A stretch of DNA of 64,000 nucleotides, taken from positions 496,001 to 560,000 of the forward strand of contig NZ_JAJOMA010000001.1 of assembly GCF_021129235.1 (NCBI RefSeq), given 5' to 3'. Positions within the stretch are counted from its first letter, which is position 1, and every line of letters begins with the position of its first letter. The DNA is from Kineosporia mesophila (GTDB lineage Bacteria > Actinomycetota > Actinomycetes > Actinomycetales > Kineosporiaceae). Below, piece after piece: positions 52,192-59,794 of this stretch. The translations under genes were made by a program, and so were the position numbers. The notes under the pieces are model-generated. The model made no database searches and was not told the DNA's origin. It worked only from the letters and a program-made list of their open reading frames with translations.

Positions 52192-52470
52192 ATGGCTATG
52201 TCTGCGAGCGAAGCCCGCAAACGTCTCTTCCCGCTGATCGAACAGGTCAACGACGATGAGGAAGCGGTCGAGATCGTGTCGAAGTCGGGCACAGCATTTC
52301 TGGTGCCCGAGCATCTGTGGCGTTCTCTGATGGAGACGCGCTATCTGCTGCGCTCACCTGCCAACGCGCGTCGTCTGCAGGACAGCGTCGCTCGGGTCGA
52401 GGCCGGCGACTTCGAGGAGTACCCGCTGATCGGCGAAACGGATGTTTCGCCGGAGGAACGGGCCTCGTGA
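52192..52470 (+). CDS. yefM: YefM/Phd-family antitoxin
   Basis: 92 residues; ATG with AGGAGG five bases upstream. MSASEARKRLFPLIEQVNDD, VEIVSKSGTAFLVPEHLWRS and ETRYLLRSPANARRL follow the YefM pattern exactly. Binds its own promoter and neutralises the YoeB toxin whose GTG overlaps its stop (GTGA). Second TA pair of the array. Confidence 0.92.
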   Translation: MAMSASEARKRLFPLIEQVNDDEEAVEIVSKSGTAFLVPEHLWRSLMETRYLLRSPANARRLQDSVARVEAGDFEEYPLIGETDVSPEERAS

Positions 52471-52718
52471 GAGTTGCCTTCGACAAAGCTGGTTGGGAGG
52501 ACTACACGTCGTGGGCGGCCGAGCCCAAGATGTACAAGCGGATCAACCGGATGATCGAAGAGGCGCTGCGAGACCCTGGTTACGGTATCGGGAAGCCAGA
52601 GCGGCTGACCGAGAACCTGAGTGGGTACTGGTCGCGGCGGATCACCGATGAGCATCGGCTCGTCTACACGGTTCGTGGTGAGACCTTGGTGGTTGTGCAG
52701 GCTCGCTATCACTACTGA
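52467..52718 (+). CDS. yoeB: YoeB-family ribosome-dependent mRNA interferase toxin
   Basis: 83 residues, normal YoeB length. AFDKAGWEDYTSWAAEPKMY, RINRMIEEALRDPGYGIGKP, SGYWSRRITDEHRLVYTV and the C-terminal ARYHY. The E-H-RLVY segment and the final His-Tyr are the family's catalytic and substrate-contact residues. Nothing is truncated, so it should be active and held by YefM. Confidence 0.93.
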   Translation: MRVAFDKAGWEDYTSWAAEPKMYKRINRMIEEALRDPGYGIGKPERLTENLSGYWSRRITDEHRLVYTVRGETLVVVQARYHY

Positions 52719-52763
52719 TCGCGACGTGAGTGCGGGCCAAGTGGGATGGGGAGACCTCTGACG

Positions 52764-53130
52764 ATGCGCTCAGCCGCTCGAGGCGGTCTGGCCGGGCTGA
52801 TCGTGGTTGCGCTGCTTCGAACGGTTTCAGCGAGGATCTGTAGGCACCATTGCTGGTGATGGGCGTCCCCATGTTCGTGATCGGCGCGATGGCCGGCATG
52901 TTCGTGGGGGCCGGCCGGGCTCGACCCGTGCGGATCGTTCTCGTTCGGCGGGTGCCCTGGTACTCGCGCTGATGATTCTGACCTCGGCGTTGTGGCTGAT
53001 GGGCGTTTTCCAGGCCGGACTCCCGGAAACGCATGCGGATCGCACAGCGGCCGAGATCGGCACCGGAACGACAAAGGCCCCGGTCCGAGAACTTGCCTCT
53101 GACCAGGGCCTTCGTGCTCTGAGCGGGTGA
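52764..53130 (+). pseudogene. Decayed small membrane protein
   Basis: Three frames in turn give hydrophobic pieces: RGGLAGLIVVALL (from ATG 52764), then LVMGVPMFVIGAMAGMFVGA, then ALVLALMILTSALWLMGVF ending at a stop at 53128-53130. Two frameshifts would join them. Lies between yoeB and repeat unit 3, whose hairpin it overlaps. Confidence 0.45.
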
Positions 53131-53268
53131 CCGGGATCGAACCGGCATGACCAGCTTGGAAGCCCTCTCACCACGGGGCTTCACCTGGCGATTCCCGGTC
53201 TCGCCGGGTGCACCGAGTGGCCTGGAGTGCCCTCTGGTGGCCTGCCCATCTGGCACGTATCTGGCACG
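53073..53268. repeat. tRNA-Gly 3' fragment with hairpin and arm repeat, unit 3
   Basis: An imperfect hairpin (AAAGGCCC / GGGCCTT arms) is followed by an exact tRNA-Gly 3' half at 53123-53162. A shared ~55 bp with unit 1 and ~60 bp with unit 2 lead to CTGGCACGTATCTGGCACG at 53250-53268. It combines the arms of both other units, so it looks closest to the ancestral att region. Confidence 0.92.
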
Positions 53269-53327
53269 TGGTTGTGGGGGCTGGGGGCACTGAAGGGCGG
53301 CCCGGCGCACCCGAGTCAGCCACGCCG

Positions 53328-53362
53328 TACCTCGCCGTACCACGCCGTGGTACGGCGAGGTA
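53328..53362. promoter_or_regulatory. 35-bp perfect palindrome, VapBC operator
   Basis: 17-bp arms (TACCTCGCCGTACCACG and inverse) around a single central C at 53345, ending 10 bp before the antitoxin ATG. Confidence 0.8.
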
Positions 53363-53372
53363 GGATTTGGTC

Positions 53373-53660
53373 ATGGCCATTCCCAGGGAACAACCGACGG
53401 ATGTCAGCGTCCGCCAGTTCGTGGCGGACTCGGGCATGATCACGCGCGGCCTTCGGCAGGGCCATGCCTACACGCTGACCCTCAATGGTGAGCCGCTGGC
53501 CAGAATGGTCCCGATCCGGCGGCGCCGGGCGGTTCCCAGGGAAGAGGTCTTCGCTGTCTTTGCTACCGCCCCTGCGGTAGACGCTGATGAACTGCGAGCC
53601 GATCTGGACCGCGTCGTCGGTCAGGACCTGGACGATCCGTACGAGGGGACGGGCCTGTGA
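53373..53660 (+). CDS. VapB/Phd-type antitoxin
   Basis: 95 residues from ATG 53373 (AGGA eight bases upstream). DVSVRQFVADSGMITRGLRQ and HAYTLTLNGEPLARMVPI form a Phd-like DNA-binding fold; the acidic C-terminus (DADELRADLDRVVGQDLDDP) should mask the toxin. GTGA overlap with the PIN-domain gene. Third TA pair of the array. Confidence 0.87.
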   Translation: MAIPREQPTDVSVRQFVADSGMITRGLRQGHAYTLTLNGEPLARMVPIRRRRAVPREEVFAVFATAPAVDADELRADLDRVVGQDLDDPYEGTGL

Positions 53661-54079
53661 CTGTGCACGAGTCTGCGGTCGTCGACACAAACATCATTGC
53701 CGCCCTGAAGCTCTACGATCCCGCGGAACTGCCTGACCTGATTCTGATTACGGCGGTGACATTGGGGGAGCTGTCGTTCGGCCCGCACGCCACCGACGAT
53801 CCGGCGAAACGGGCCGGGCGGGTAGCTGTATTGCAGCATGTGGAGGCGACTTTCGATCCGCTCCCGTACGATCAGGCGGCCGCCCGGCTCTACGGCCAGC
53901 TCTGCGCAGCAGTCCGTGCGACTGGACGTGGGCCGCGTAAGCGATCCTCGGACCTGATGATTGCGGCGACGGCGGCCAGCGTTGAGTTACCCCTGTACAC
54001 GGCGAATCCGGACGACTTCAAGGGCTGCGAAGAGCTGGTGGACGTGGTGGCTGTAAATCCGCGACCGAATCGTCTGTAA
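53657..54079 (+). CDS. vapC: VapC-type PIN-domain ribonuclease toxin
   Basis: 140 residues. PIN acidic residues are all present: Asp in AVVDTNIIAAL, Glu in TLGELSFG, Asp in RSSDLMIAATA and Asp in YTANPDDFKG. Mg-dependent endoribonuclease, usually acting on tRNA or rRNA, neutralised by the VapB-like protein encoded just upstream. Intact. Confidence 0.92.
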   Translation: MTVHESAVVDTNIIAALKLYDPAELPDLILITAVTLGELSFGPHATDDPAKRAGRVAVLQHVEATFDPLPYDQAAARLYGQLCAAVRATGRGPRKRSSDLMIAATAASVELPLYTANPDDFKGCEELVDVVAVNPRPNRL

Positions 54080-54353
54080 ATAGTCGATCGGTCCTGTCTC
54101 CAGATCCCGCGGAACGCGGGACTTGCTCGCCGTGGTCGCCATCGACCGGGATCTCGGTATCCGTCAGTGCGCCTGAACGGCGTGACCGCCGGTCAGCGCG
54201 AAACCGAATCGTCCGGTGCGAGACAGCGCCGGGCGAGACCAATCGCTCGTGGAAGTCAGGCTCGGCGCGTCTGATCGCACGAGATGAGTGAAGTCGGCTT
54301 TATGGCCCGCAAGGGGCCCATCTGGCCCGCAGCCCCCGTTTGTCATCTCACGA
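54080..54353. other. Non-coding stretch between vapC and the tRNA-Gly terminator
   Basis: No protein-like frame on either strand and no promoter-like element that I can defend. Confidence 0.5.
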
Positions 54354-54399
54354 CGAAGGGCCAGGATCGGAGGCAATGTGCCTCTGACCTGGCCCTTCG
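54354..54399 (-). terminator. tRNA-Gly terminator hairpin
   Basis: CGAAGGGCCAGG / CCTGGCCCTTCG outer stem with inner GAGGCA / TGCCTC. It follows the 3' end of the tRNA, and its copies are still visible in repeat units 2 and 3. Confidence 0.8.
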
Positions 54400-54406
54400 T
54401 GCTCTG

Positions 54407-54477
54407 AGCGGGTGACCGGGATCGAACCGGCATGACCAGCTTGGAAGGCTGGGGCTCTACCATTGAGCTACACCCGC
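54407..54477 (-). tRNA. tRNA-Gly (anticodon TCC)
   Basis: Acceptor GCGGGTG / CACCCGC, D-arm GTAGCTCAATGGTAGAGC, anticodon stem-loop CCAGCCTTCCAAGCTGG with TCC, T-arm CCGGTTCGATCCCGG. No encoded CCA. This is the intact target at the right end of the repeat array; its 3' half is duplicated three times to the left. Confidence 0.97.
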
Positions 54478-54605
54478 AAGTGACTGAGCGGTCCGTACGA
54501 TACCGGGAAAACCGGAAACCGTGCCAACCCTTCGGCCTACGTGTCGTAGCCTACTGCCTGTCACCCGGTTGGCCGGACACCTAACGGCCCGGCCGAGCGG
54601 GATGG

Positions 54606-54679
54606 CGGGGTGTGGCGCAGCTTGGTAGCGCGTCCGCTTTGGGAGCGGAAGGCCCCCGGTTCGAATCCGGGTACCCCGA
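54606..54679 (+). tRNA. tRNA-Pro (anticodon TGG)
   Basis: Acceptor CGGGGTG / TACCCCG, anticodon stem-loop TCCGCTTTGGGAGCGGA with TGG, T-arm CCCGGTTCGAATCCGGG. Divergent from the tRNA-Gly. Confidence 0.97.
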
Positions 54680-54903
54680 CAAATGTGGCCATATGCGAAC
54701 GATCAGGGCCGGTCACGGCCCTGATCGGGGGAAACGTGACGCGGCTGGGCCAGGCATGTCATGCGTGTCTTCCTGGCGCGGCTAGGATGTGCTGAGGGCC
54801 ATGATGCCGATCTGCTCTCTGGCGCGCGTAACGCGGCTGCCGGACCGGGACCGGCATTGCGGCCATCGTCCTCAGTTGTCCAAAGGCCAGGAGAAGTCCC
54901 CTC

Positions 54904-56280
54904 GTGAAGAGCGCCGTCGAGACCCTCAACCCGACCCGGGTCAAGCTGACCGTCGAGGTGCCCTTCGACGAACTCAAGCCGAGCATGGACGCGGCCTACA
55001 AGAACATCGCGTCCCAGGTCACCGTTCCGGGTTTCCGCAAGGGCAAGGTTCCGCCGCGGATCATCGACCAGCGGTTCGGCCGCGGCGCCGTGATCGAAGA
55101 CGCGGTGAACAACGCGCTCCCCGGTTTCTACTCGCAGGCCGTCGAGGAGTCGGAGATCCGTCCGCTCGGCCAGCCCGAGGTCGACGTGACTGCCGTGCCC
55201 GACCCGGCCGAGGGCGGCGACCTGAAGTTCACCGCCGAGGTCGACGTCCGGCCCGAGTTCGAGCTGCCCGCCCTCGACGCCGTCGAGGTCACCGTCGATG
55301 ACGTGAAGGTCGGCGACGAGCAGGTCGCCGAGCGCCTCGAGACGCTGCGCGAGCGCTTCGGCTCGCTGGTGACGGTCGAGCGTCCGGCCGCCGACGGCGA
55401 CTTCCTCAGCATCGACATCGCCGCCAAGATCGCCGACGAGGAGATCGACAGCGTCAAGGGCGTCTCCTACCGCGTCGGCTCGGGCGAGATGCTCGTCGGC
55501 ATGGACGAGGTGCTCCCGGGCCTGTCGGCCGGCGAGACCACCACGTTCAACTCCCCGCTGGCCGGTGGCGAGCGCGCCGGTGAAGAGGCCCACGTCACCG
55601 TCACCGTGCAGTCGGTGAAGGAGCGCGAGCTGCCCGAGGCGGACGACGAGTTCGCGCAGATGGCCAGCGAGTTCGACACGCTGGAAGAGCTGCGCGCCAG
55701 CCTCTCCGAGCAGGCCGAGCAGGAGGCGAAGTACCAGCAGGGCATCCAGGCCCGCGAGCGCCTCCTGGAGAAGCTCCTCGACGGCGTTGAGATCCCCGTC
55801 CCCGACGGCGTGATCAAGGCCGAGGTCAAGCAGCACCTCGAGCAGGAGGGCAAGGCCGAAGACGACCCGCACGGCGAAGAGGTCGAGGTCGAGGCCCGCA
55901 AGGCGTTCAAGGCGCAGCTCCTGCTCGACGCGATCGCGGAGAAGGAAGAGGTGCAGGTCGGTCAGCAGGAGCTGATCGAGTACCTCCTCGCGAGCGCCCA
56001 GCAGTACCGGATGGAGCCCAACGAGTTCATCCAGGCCGTCGACAAGGCCGGCCAGGTGCCGTCGATGGTGGCCGAGGTCGGCCGCCGCAAGGCCCTCGCC
56101 CAGGTGCTCGAGCGCGCCCAGGTGAAGGACGAGTCGGGCAACGAGATCGACCTGACGGCTCTCTTCCCGGCCAGTGAGGACGACGCGGTCGAGGCCGAAG
56201 AGGTGGACGAGGTCGAGGAGATCGAGTCGACCGAGTCGGCCAAGAAGTCGGGCGACCCGGCTGCGCTGCCCACCCTCTGA
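54904..56280 (+). CDS. tig: Trigger factor, ribosome-associated chaperone and peptidyl-prolyl isomerase
   Basis: 458 residues. N-terminal ribosome-binding domain with the GFRKGKVPPRIID signature (about 44-56), FKBP-type PPIase domain (about 150-245: GDFLSIDIAAKI, GMDEVLPGLSAGE), C-terminal helical chaperone arms, and an acidic tail. Binds nascent chains at the tunnel exit. GTG start with CAGGAG upstream; a terminator hairpin follows. Its position directly upstream of clpP1-clpP2-clpX is the conserved bacterial order. Confidence 0.98.
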   Translation: MKSAVETLNPTRVKLTVEVPFDELKPSMDAAYKNIASQVTVPGFRKGKVPPRIIDQRFGRGAVIEDAVNNALPGFYSQAVEESEIRPLGQPEVDVTAVPDPAEGGDLKFTAEVDVRPEFELPALDAVEVTVDDVKVGDEQVAERLETLRERFGSLVTVERPAADGDFLSIDIAAKIADEEIDSVKGVSYRVGSGEMLVGMDEVLPGLSAGETTTFNSPLAGGERAGEEAHVTVTVQSVKERELPEADDEFAQMASEFDTLEELRASLSEQAEQEAKYQQGIQARERLLEKLLDGVEIPVPDGVIKAEVKQHLEQEGKAEDDPHGEEVEVEARKAFKAQLLLDAIAEKEEVQVGQQELIEYLLASAQQYRMEPNEFIQAVDKAGQVPSMVAEVGRRKALAQVLERAQVKDESGNEIDLTALFPASEDDAVEAEEVDEVEEIESTESAKKSGDPAALPTL

Positions 56281-56291
56281 TCGAATTTTCT

Positions 56292-56337
56292 GGAACCGGC
56301 ACCCCGCAGGCATTGAGCCCGGCAGGGTGCCGGTTCT
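56292..56337 (+). terminator. Rho-independent terminator after tig
   Basis: GAACCGGCACCC ... GGGTGCCGGTTC stem followed by TGCTTTCC. Confidence 0.78.
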
Positions 56338-56507
56338 GCTTTCCGCGTACGAATCCCGGTGTCGTCTCCGGTCAATACCGCCGGGACGACCAGGAAAGAC
56401 GGTTCGGATCCCTCGGATTGGACCGTCCGGCCCTTGCGCTGCCCCGTCGGTAACCCGCGTGTCGCCTGGTCAGAGGCCATATGGGTCATGCCCAGGGGCC
56501 TCTGGTG

Positions 56508-56518
56508 CGCTAACAGCG
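56508..56518 (+). promoter_or_regulatory. ClgR-type operator upstream of clpP1
   Basis: CGCTAACAGCG followed by AAC matches the CGCYNANRGCG core described for ClgR, the activator of clpP operons in Corynebacterium and other actinobacteria. It lies 122 bp upstream of the clpP1 start, in a 300-bp gap that otherwise holds no gene. Confidence 0.6.
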
Positions 56519-56639
56519 AACAACGGTCGGTAGGGGAGGATCACCGGGAGGCGCTCGCGTTAGGGTCAATGCACCGGGTGGCCCACCCGGACGCCCCGGT
56601 AACCCGGGGTCAGGTGCCAACGTTTTGGGGAGCGACATC

Positions 56640-57299
56640 GTGAGCCACTTGATCGTTCCGGGGGACAACCCGCCGGTTACGAATTCGTTCGACCAGCCGG
56701 TGGCCCGCTCAGCGTCGCCCGGCATGGGCTATGACGACCACGTTTACAACCGTCTGCTCAAGGACCGCATCATCTTCCTCGGGTCCGAGGTGCGCGACGA
56801 GAACGCCAACGCGATCTGCGCGCAGATGCTGTTGCTGGCGGCCGAAGATCCCAACAAAGACATTTACCTCTACATCAACTCGCCCGGTGGTTCGGTGACG
56901 GCCGGCATGGCGATCTACGACACCATGCAGTTCGTCTCCTGTGACGTGGCGACCATCGCCATGGGCCTGGCGGCCTCGATGGGTCAGTTCCTGCTGACGG
57001 CGGGGGCCAAGGGCAAGCGCTCCGCCACCCCGCACGCCCGCGTGATGATGCACCAGCCGCTGGGCGGTATCGGTGGTTCGGCCACGGACATCAAGATCCA
57101 GGCCGAGCAGATCCTGCACATCAAGCGGCAGATGGCCGAGCTGATCGCGGCGCAGACCGGTCAGACGGTCGAGACCATCACCAAGGACTCCGACCGCGAC
57201 CGCTGGTTCACCGCGCAGGAAGCCAAGGACTACGGCATCGTCGACCACGTGGTCAGCTCCGCGCGTGACGTCAGCGGTGGCGGCGGTACCGGCGCCTGA
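56640..57299 (+). CDS. clpP1: ATP-dependent Clp protease proteolytic subunit ClpP1
   Basis: 219 residues from GTG 56640 (GGGGAG seven bases upstream; an in-frame TTG at 56625 is less likely). Ser in [14 protein letters not shown], His in [11 protein letters not shown], Asp in [13 protein letters not shown]. Forms the mixed ClpP1P2 tetradecamer with the next gene's product; ClpX or ClpC supplies substrates. Confidence 0.97.
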   Translation: MSHLIVPGDNPPVTNSFDQPVARSASPGMGYDDHVYNRLLKDRIIFLGSEVRDENANAICAQMLLLAAEDPNKDIYLYINSPGGSVTAGMAIYDTMQFVSCDVATIAMGLAASMGQFLLTAGAKGKRSATPHARVMMHQPLGGIGGSATDIKIQAEQILHIKRQMAELIAAQTGQTVETITKDSDRDRWFTAQEAKDYGIVDHVVSSARDVSGGGGTGA

Positions 57300-57416
57300 T
57301 CCCCGGCCCGCCCGCTTGCAGCCAGTGCAGCTCACGCAGCCAGGTAGTCAGGCAGCCCGAACCGTCCCGACCGACATCGACCCTTGTCTTCCCGCAGCAA
57401 GTACAGGAGTGACCCG

Positions 57417-58127
57417 ATGAGCTACCCCGACCACCACGCAGGTCTGCACCTGCCGGGTTCCGGTCGCAGCGCCGGCCAGGTCGCCGCGCCCAGCAGCCGC
57501 TACGTGCTCCCGAACTTCGAGGAGCGCACGGCCTACGGCTTCAAGCGGATGGACCCGTACACCAAGCTGTTCGAGGACCGCATCATCTTCCTCGGCGTGC
57601 AGGTGGACGACGCCTCGGCCGACGACGTGATGTCGCAGCTGATCGTGCTGGAGAGCCAGGACCCGGATCGTGACATCACCCTCTACATCAACAGCCCGGG
57701 TGGCTCGTTCACGGCTCTTACGGCAATCTACGACACCATGCAGTACGTGAAGCCGGAGATCCAGACCGTGTGCCTCGGCCAGGCCGCCTCGGCCGCTGCC
57801 GTGCTCCTCGCAGCCGGTACCAAGGGCAAGCGGCTGGCACTGCCGAACGCGCGGGTGCTGATCCACCAGCCCGCGATGTCCGGTGGCGACTACGGCCAGG
57901 CGTCGGACATCGAGATCCAGGCCAACGAGGTGCTGCGCATGCGCACCTGGCTGGAAGACACCATCGCACTGCACTCCAACAAGACGTCGGAGCAGGTGCA
58001 GAAGGACATCGAGCGGGACAAGATCCTGACCGCTCAGCAGGCCCTGGAATATGGGCTTATCGACCAGGTGCTCACGAGCCGTAAGGGCGCGCAGGTGTCC
58101 ACGGCGCCTGCCCCGTCCGGCTCCTGA
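57417..58127 (+). CDS. clpP2: ATP-dependent Clp protease proteolytic subunit ClpP2
   Basis: 236 residues from ATG 57417 (CAGGAG eight bases upstream). Catalytic Ser in [15 protein letters not shown], His in [12 protein letters not shown], Asp in [12 protein letters not shown]. It has an N-terminal extension of ~25 residues, which may be a processed propeptide. 117 bp after clpP1, same strand, no terminator between. Confidence 0.97.
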   Translation: MSYPDHHAGLHLPGSGRSAGQVAAPSSRYVLPNFEERTAYGFKRMDPYTKLFEDRIIFLGVQVDDASADDVMSQLIVLESQDPDRDITLYINSPGGSFTALTAIYDTMQYVKPEIQTVCLGQAASAAAVLLAAGTKGKRLALPNARVLIHQPAMSGGDYGQASDIEIQANEVLRMRTWLEDTIALHSNKTSEQVQKDIERDKILTAQQALEYGLIDQVLTSRKGAQVSTAPAPSGS

Positions 58128-58246
58128 CACGCCGAACGAACAGGGGGTGCCGCTGACAGCGGCGTCCCAGTGGCGTTGAATGGTGCTGGGGCCGGTCGGA
58201 ACCGACGGTCGATGAGCCAGCAAGCCCCCCGGAGGAAGGACTGCGC

Positions 58247-59527
58247 GTGGCACGCATCGGAGACGGTGGCGACCTGCTGAAGTGCTCTTTCTGTGGAAAG
58301 AGCCAGAAGCAGGTCAAGAAGCTCATCGCCGGGCCCGGCGTCTACATCTGCGACGAGTGCATCGACCTGTGCAATGAGATCATCGAGGAGGAGCTGGCCG
58401 AGGCCAGTGAACTCGGTCTGGTCGAGTTGCCGAAGCCGAAGGAGATCTTTGATTTCCTGGAGCAGTACGTGGTCGGGCAGACGCCGGCGAAGAAGTCGCT
58501 CGCGGTCGCGGTGTACAACCACTACAAGCGGATCCAGGCGGGCGAGCCCGGCCGGCGCGGCGACGAGCCGGTCGAGATCGCCAAGTCGAACATCCTCCTG
58601 ATCGGCCCGACCGGCTGCGGCAAGACCTATCTGGCGCAGACGCTGGCCAAGATGCTCAACGTCCCGTTCGCCATCGCCGACGCGACCGCCCTCACCGAGG
58701 CCGGTTACGTCGGTGAAGACGTCGAGAACATCCTCCTGAAGCTCATCCAGGCGGCTGACTACGACGTCAAGAAGGCCGAGACGGGGATCATCTACATCGA
58801 CGAGGTCGACAAGATCGCCCGGAAGTCGGAGAACCCGTCGATCACGCGGGACGTCTCCGGCGAGGGTGTTCAGCAGGCGCTGCTGAAGATCCTGGAAGGC
58901 ACCACCGCGTCGGTGCCGCCGCAGGGTGGCCGTAAGCACCCGCACCAGGAGTTCATCCAGATCGACACCACCAACGTGCTCTTCATCGTCGGTGGGGCCT
59001 TCGCCGGGCTGGACCAGATCATCCAGTCCCGGGTCGGTAAGCGGGGCATCGGGTTCGGCGCCCCCCTGCACGAGGCGAAGGCCAACAACGACTCGTACGC
59101 CGACGTGATGCCGGAAGACCTGCTGAAGTTCGGGCTGATCCCGGAGTTCATCGGTCGTCTGCCGGTCATCACCACGGTCTCGAACCTCGACCGGGAGGCG
59201 CTCGTGCGCATCCTCACCCGGCCGAAGAACGCTCTGGTGAAGCAGTACCAGCGCATGTTCGAGATCGACGGCGTGGAGCTGGAGTTCACCGAAGACGCTC
59301 TCGACTCCATCGCCGACCAGGCCATCCTGCGGGGTACCGGTGCGCGAGGTCTTCGGGCCATCGTCGAAGAGGTCCTGCTGCCGGTGATGTTCGACGTGCC
59401 GAGCCGCGACGATGTCGCCCGGTGCGTGGTCACCCGCGAGGTGGTGCTGGAGAACGTCATCCCGACGCTGGTGCCGCGCGAGGCGCCGGTGCGCAAACCG
59501 CGTGAGCGGCGCGATAAGTCGGCCTGA
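58247..59527 (+). CDS. clpX: ATP-dependent unfoldase ClpX
   Basis: 426 residues. N-terminal zinc domain ([22 protein letters not shown]), Walker [16 protein letters not shown], Walker [12 protein letters not shown], the pore loop GYVG and the ClpP-docking IGF loop ([10 protein letters not shown]). Unfolds substrates into ClpP1P2. GTG start with GGAGGAAGG upstream. Ends the tig-clp block; a perfect terminator follows. Confidence 0.98.
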   Translation: MARIGDGGDLLKCSFCGKSQKQVKKLIAGPGVYICDECIDLCNEIIEEELAEASELGLVELPKPKEIFDFLEQYVVGQTPAKKSLAVAVYNHYKRIQAGEPGRRGDEPVEIAKSNILLIGPTGCGKTYLAQTLAKMLNVPFAIADATALTEAGYVGEDVENILLKLIQAADYDVKKAETGIIYIDEVDKIARKSENPSITRDVSGEGVQQALLKILEGTTASVPPQGGRKHPHQEFIQIDTTNVLFIVGGAFAGLDQIIQSRVGKRGIGFGAPLHEAKANNDSYADVMPEDLLKFGLIPEFIGRLPVITTVSNLDREALVRILTRPKNALVKQYQRMFEIDGVELEFTEDALDSIADQAILRGTGARGLRAIVEEVLLPVMFDVPSRDDVARCVVTREVVLENVIPTLVPREAPVRKPRERRDKSA

Positions 59528-59556
59528 CCAGGTAAGAGTCAAGCAGAAGATCGAGC

Positions 59557-59594
59557 AAGCGGCCGGCCCCTCGTCACGAGGGGCCGGCCGCTTT
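59557..59594. terminator. Strong terminator after clpX
   Basis: AAGCGGCCGGCCCCTCG / CGAGGGGCCGGCCGCTT perfect stem, T-run CTTTG. Confidence 0.88.
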
Positions 59595-59794
59595 GTGCGG
59601 TCCAGCGGGAGTCGGCAAAAGGTTGCCCGCGGGAACCGCATATGGCAAATGTCTCGCACCGGCCGGTGAGCTGGGCGTTTTCATGGCGAAACACATACGT
59701 CATGAATGCGTAGCTTGCCCGCTTCGCCCAAGCCTTTAGGTTTCCTGTCAATCCCGTGGCGTTCGACCGCGGGCCTGAAGGTCCGGAGGACTGA

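Noticed and set aside
50581-53268. The tRNA-Gly-like repeats as a CRISPR array
   Set aside because: Only three repeats, more than 1 kb apart, with genes between them, matching a tRNA 3' half; no short spacers and no cas genes anywhere in the window.
53430-53450. GGGCATGATCACGCG inside the VapB-like gene as another copy of the palindromic element
   Set aside because: Only one half arm by chance; there is no inverted partner or CCCCGGGG centre.
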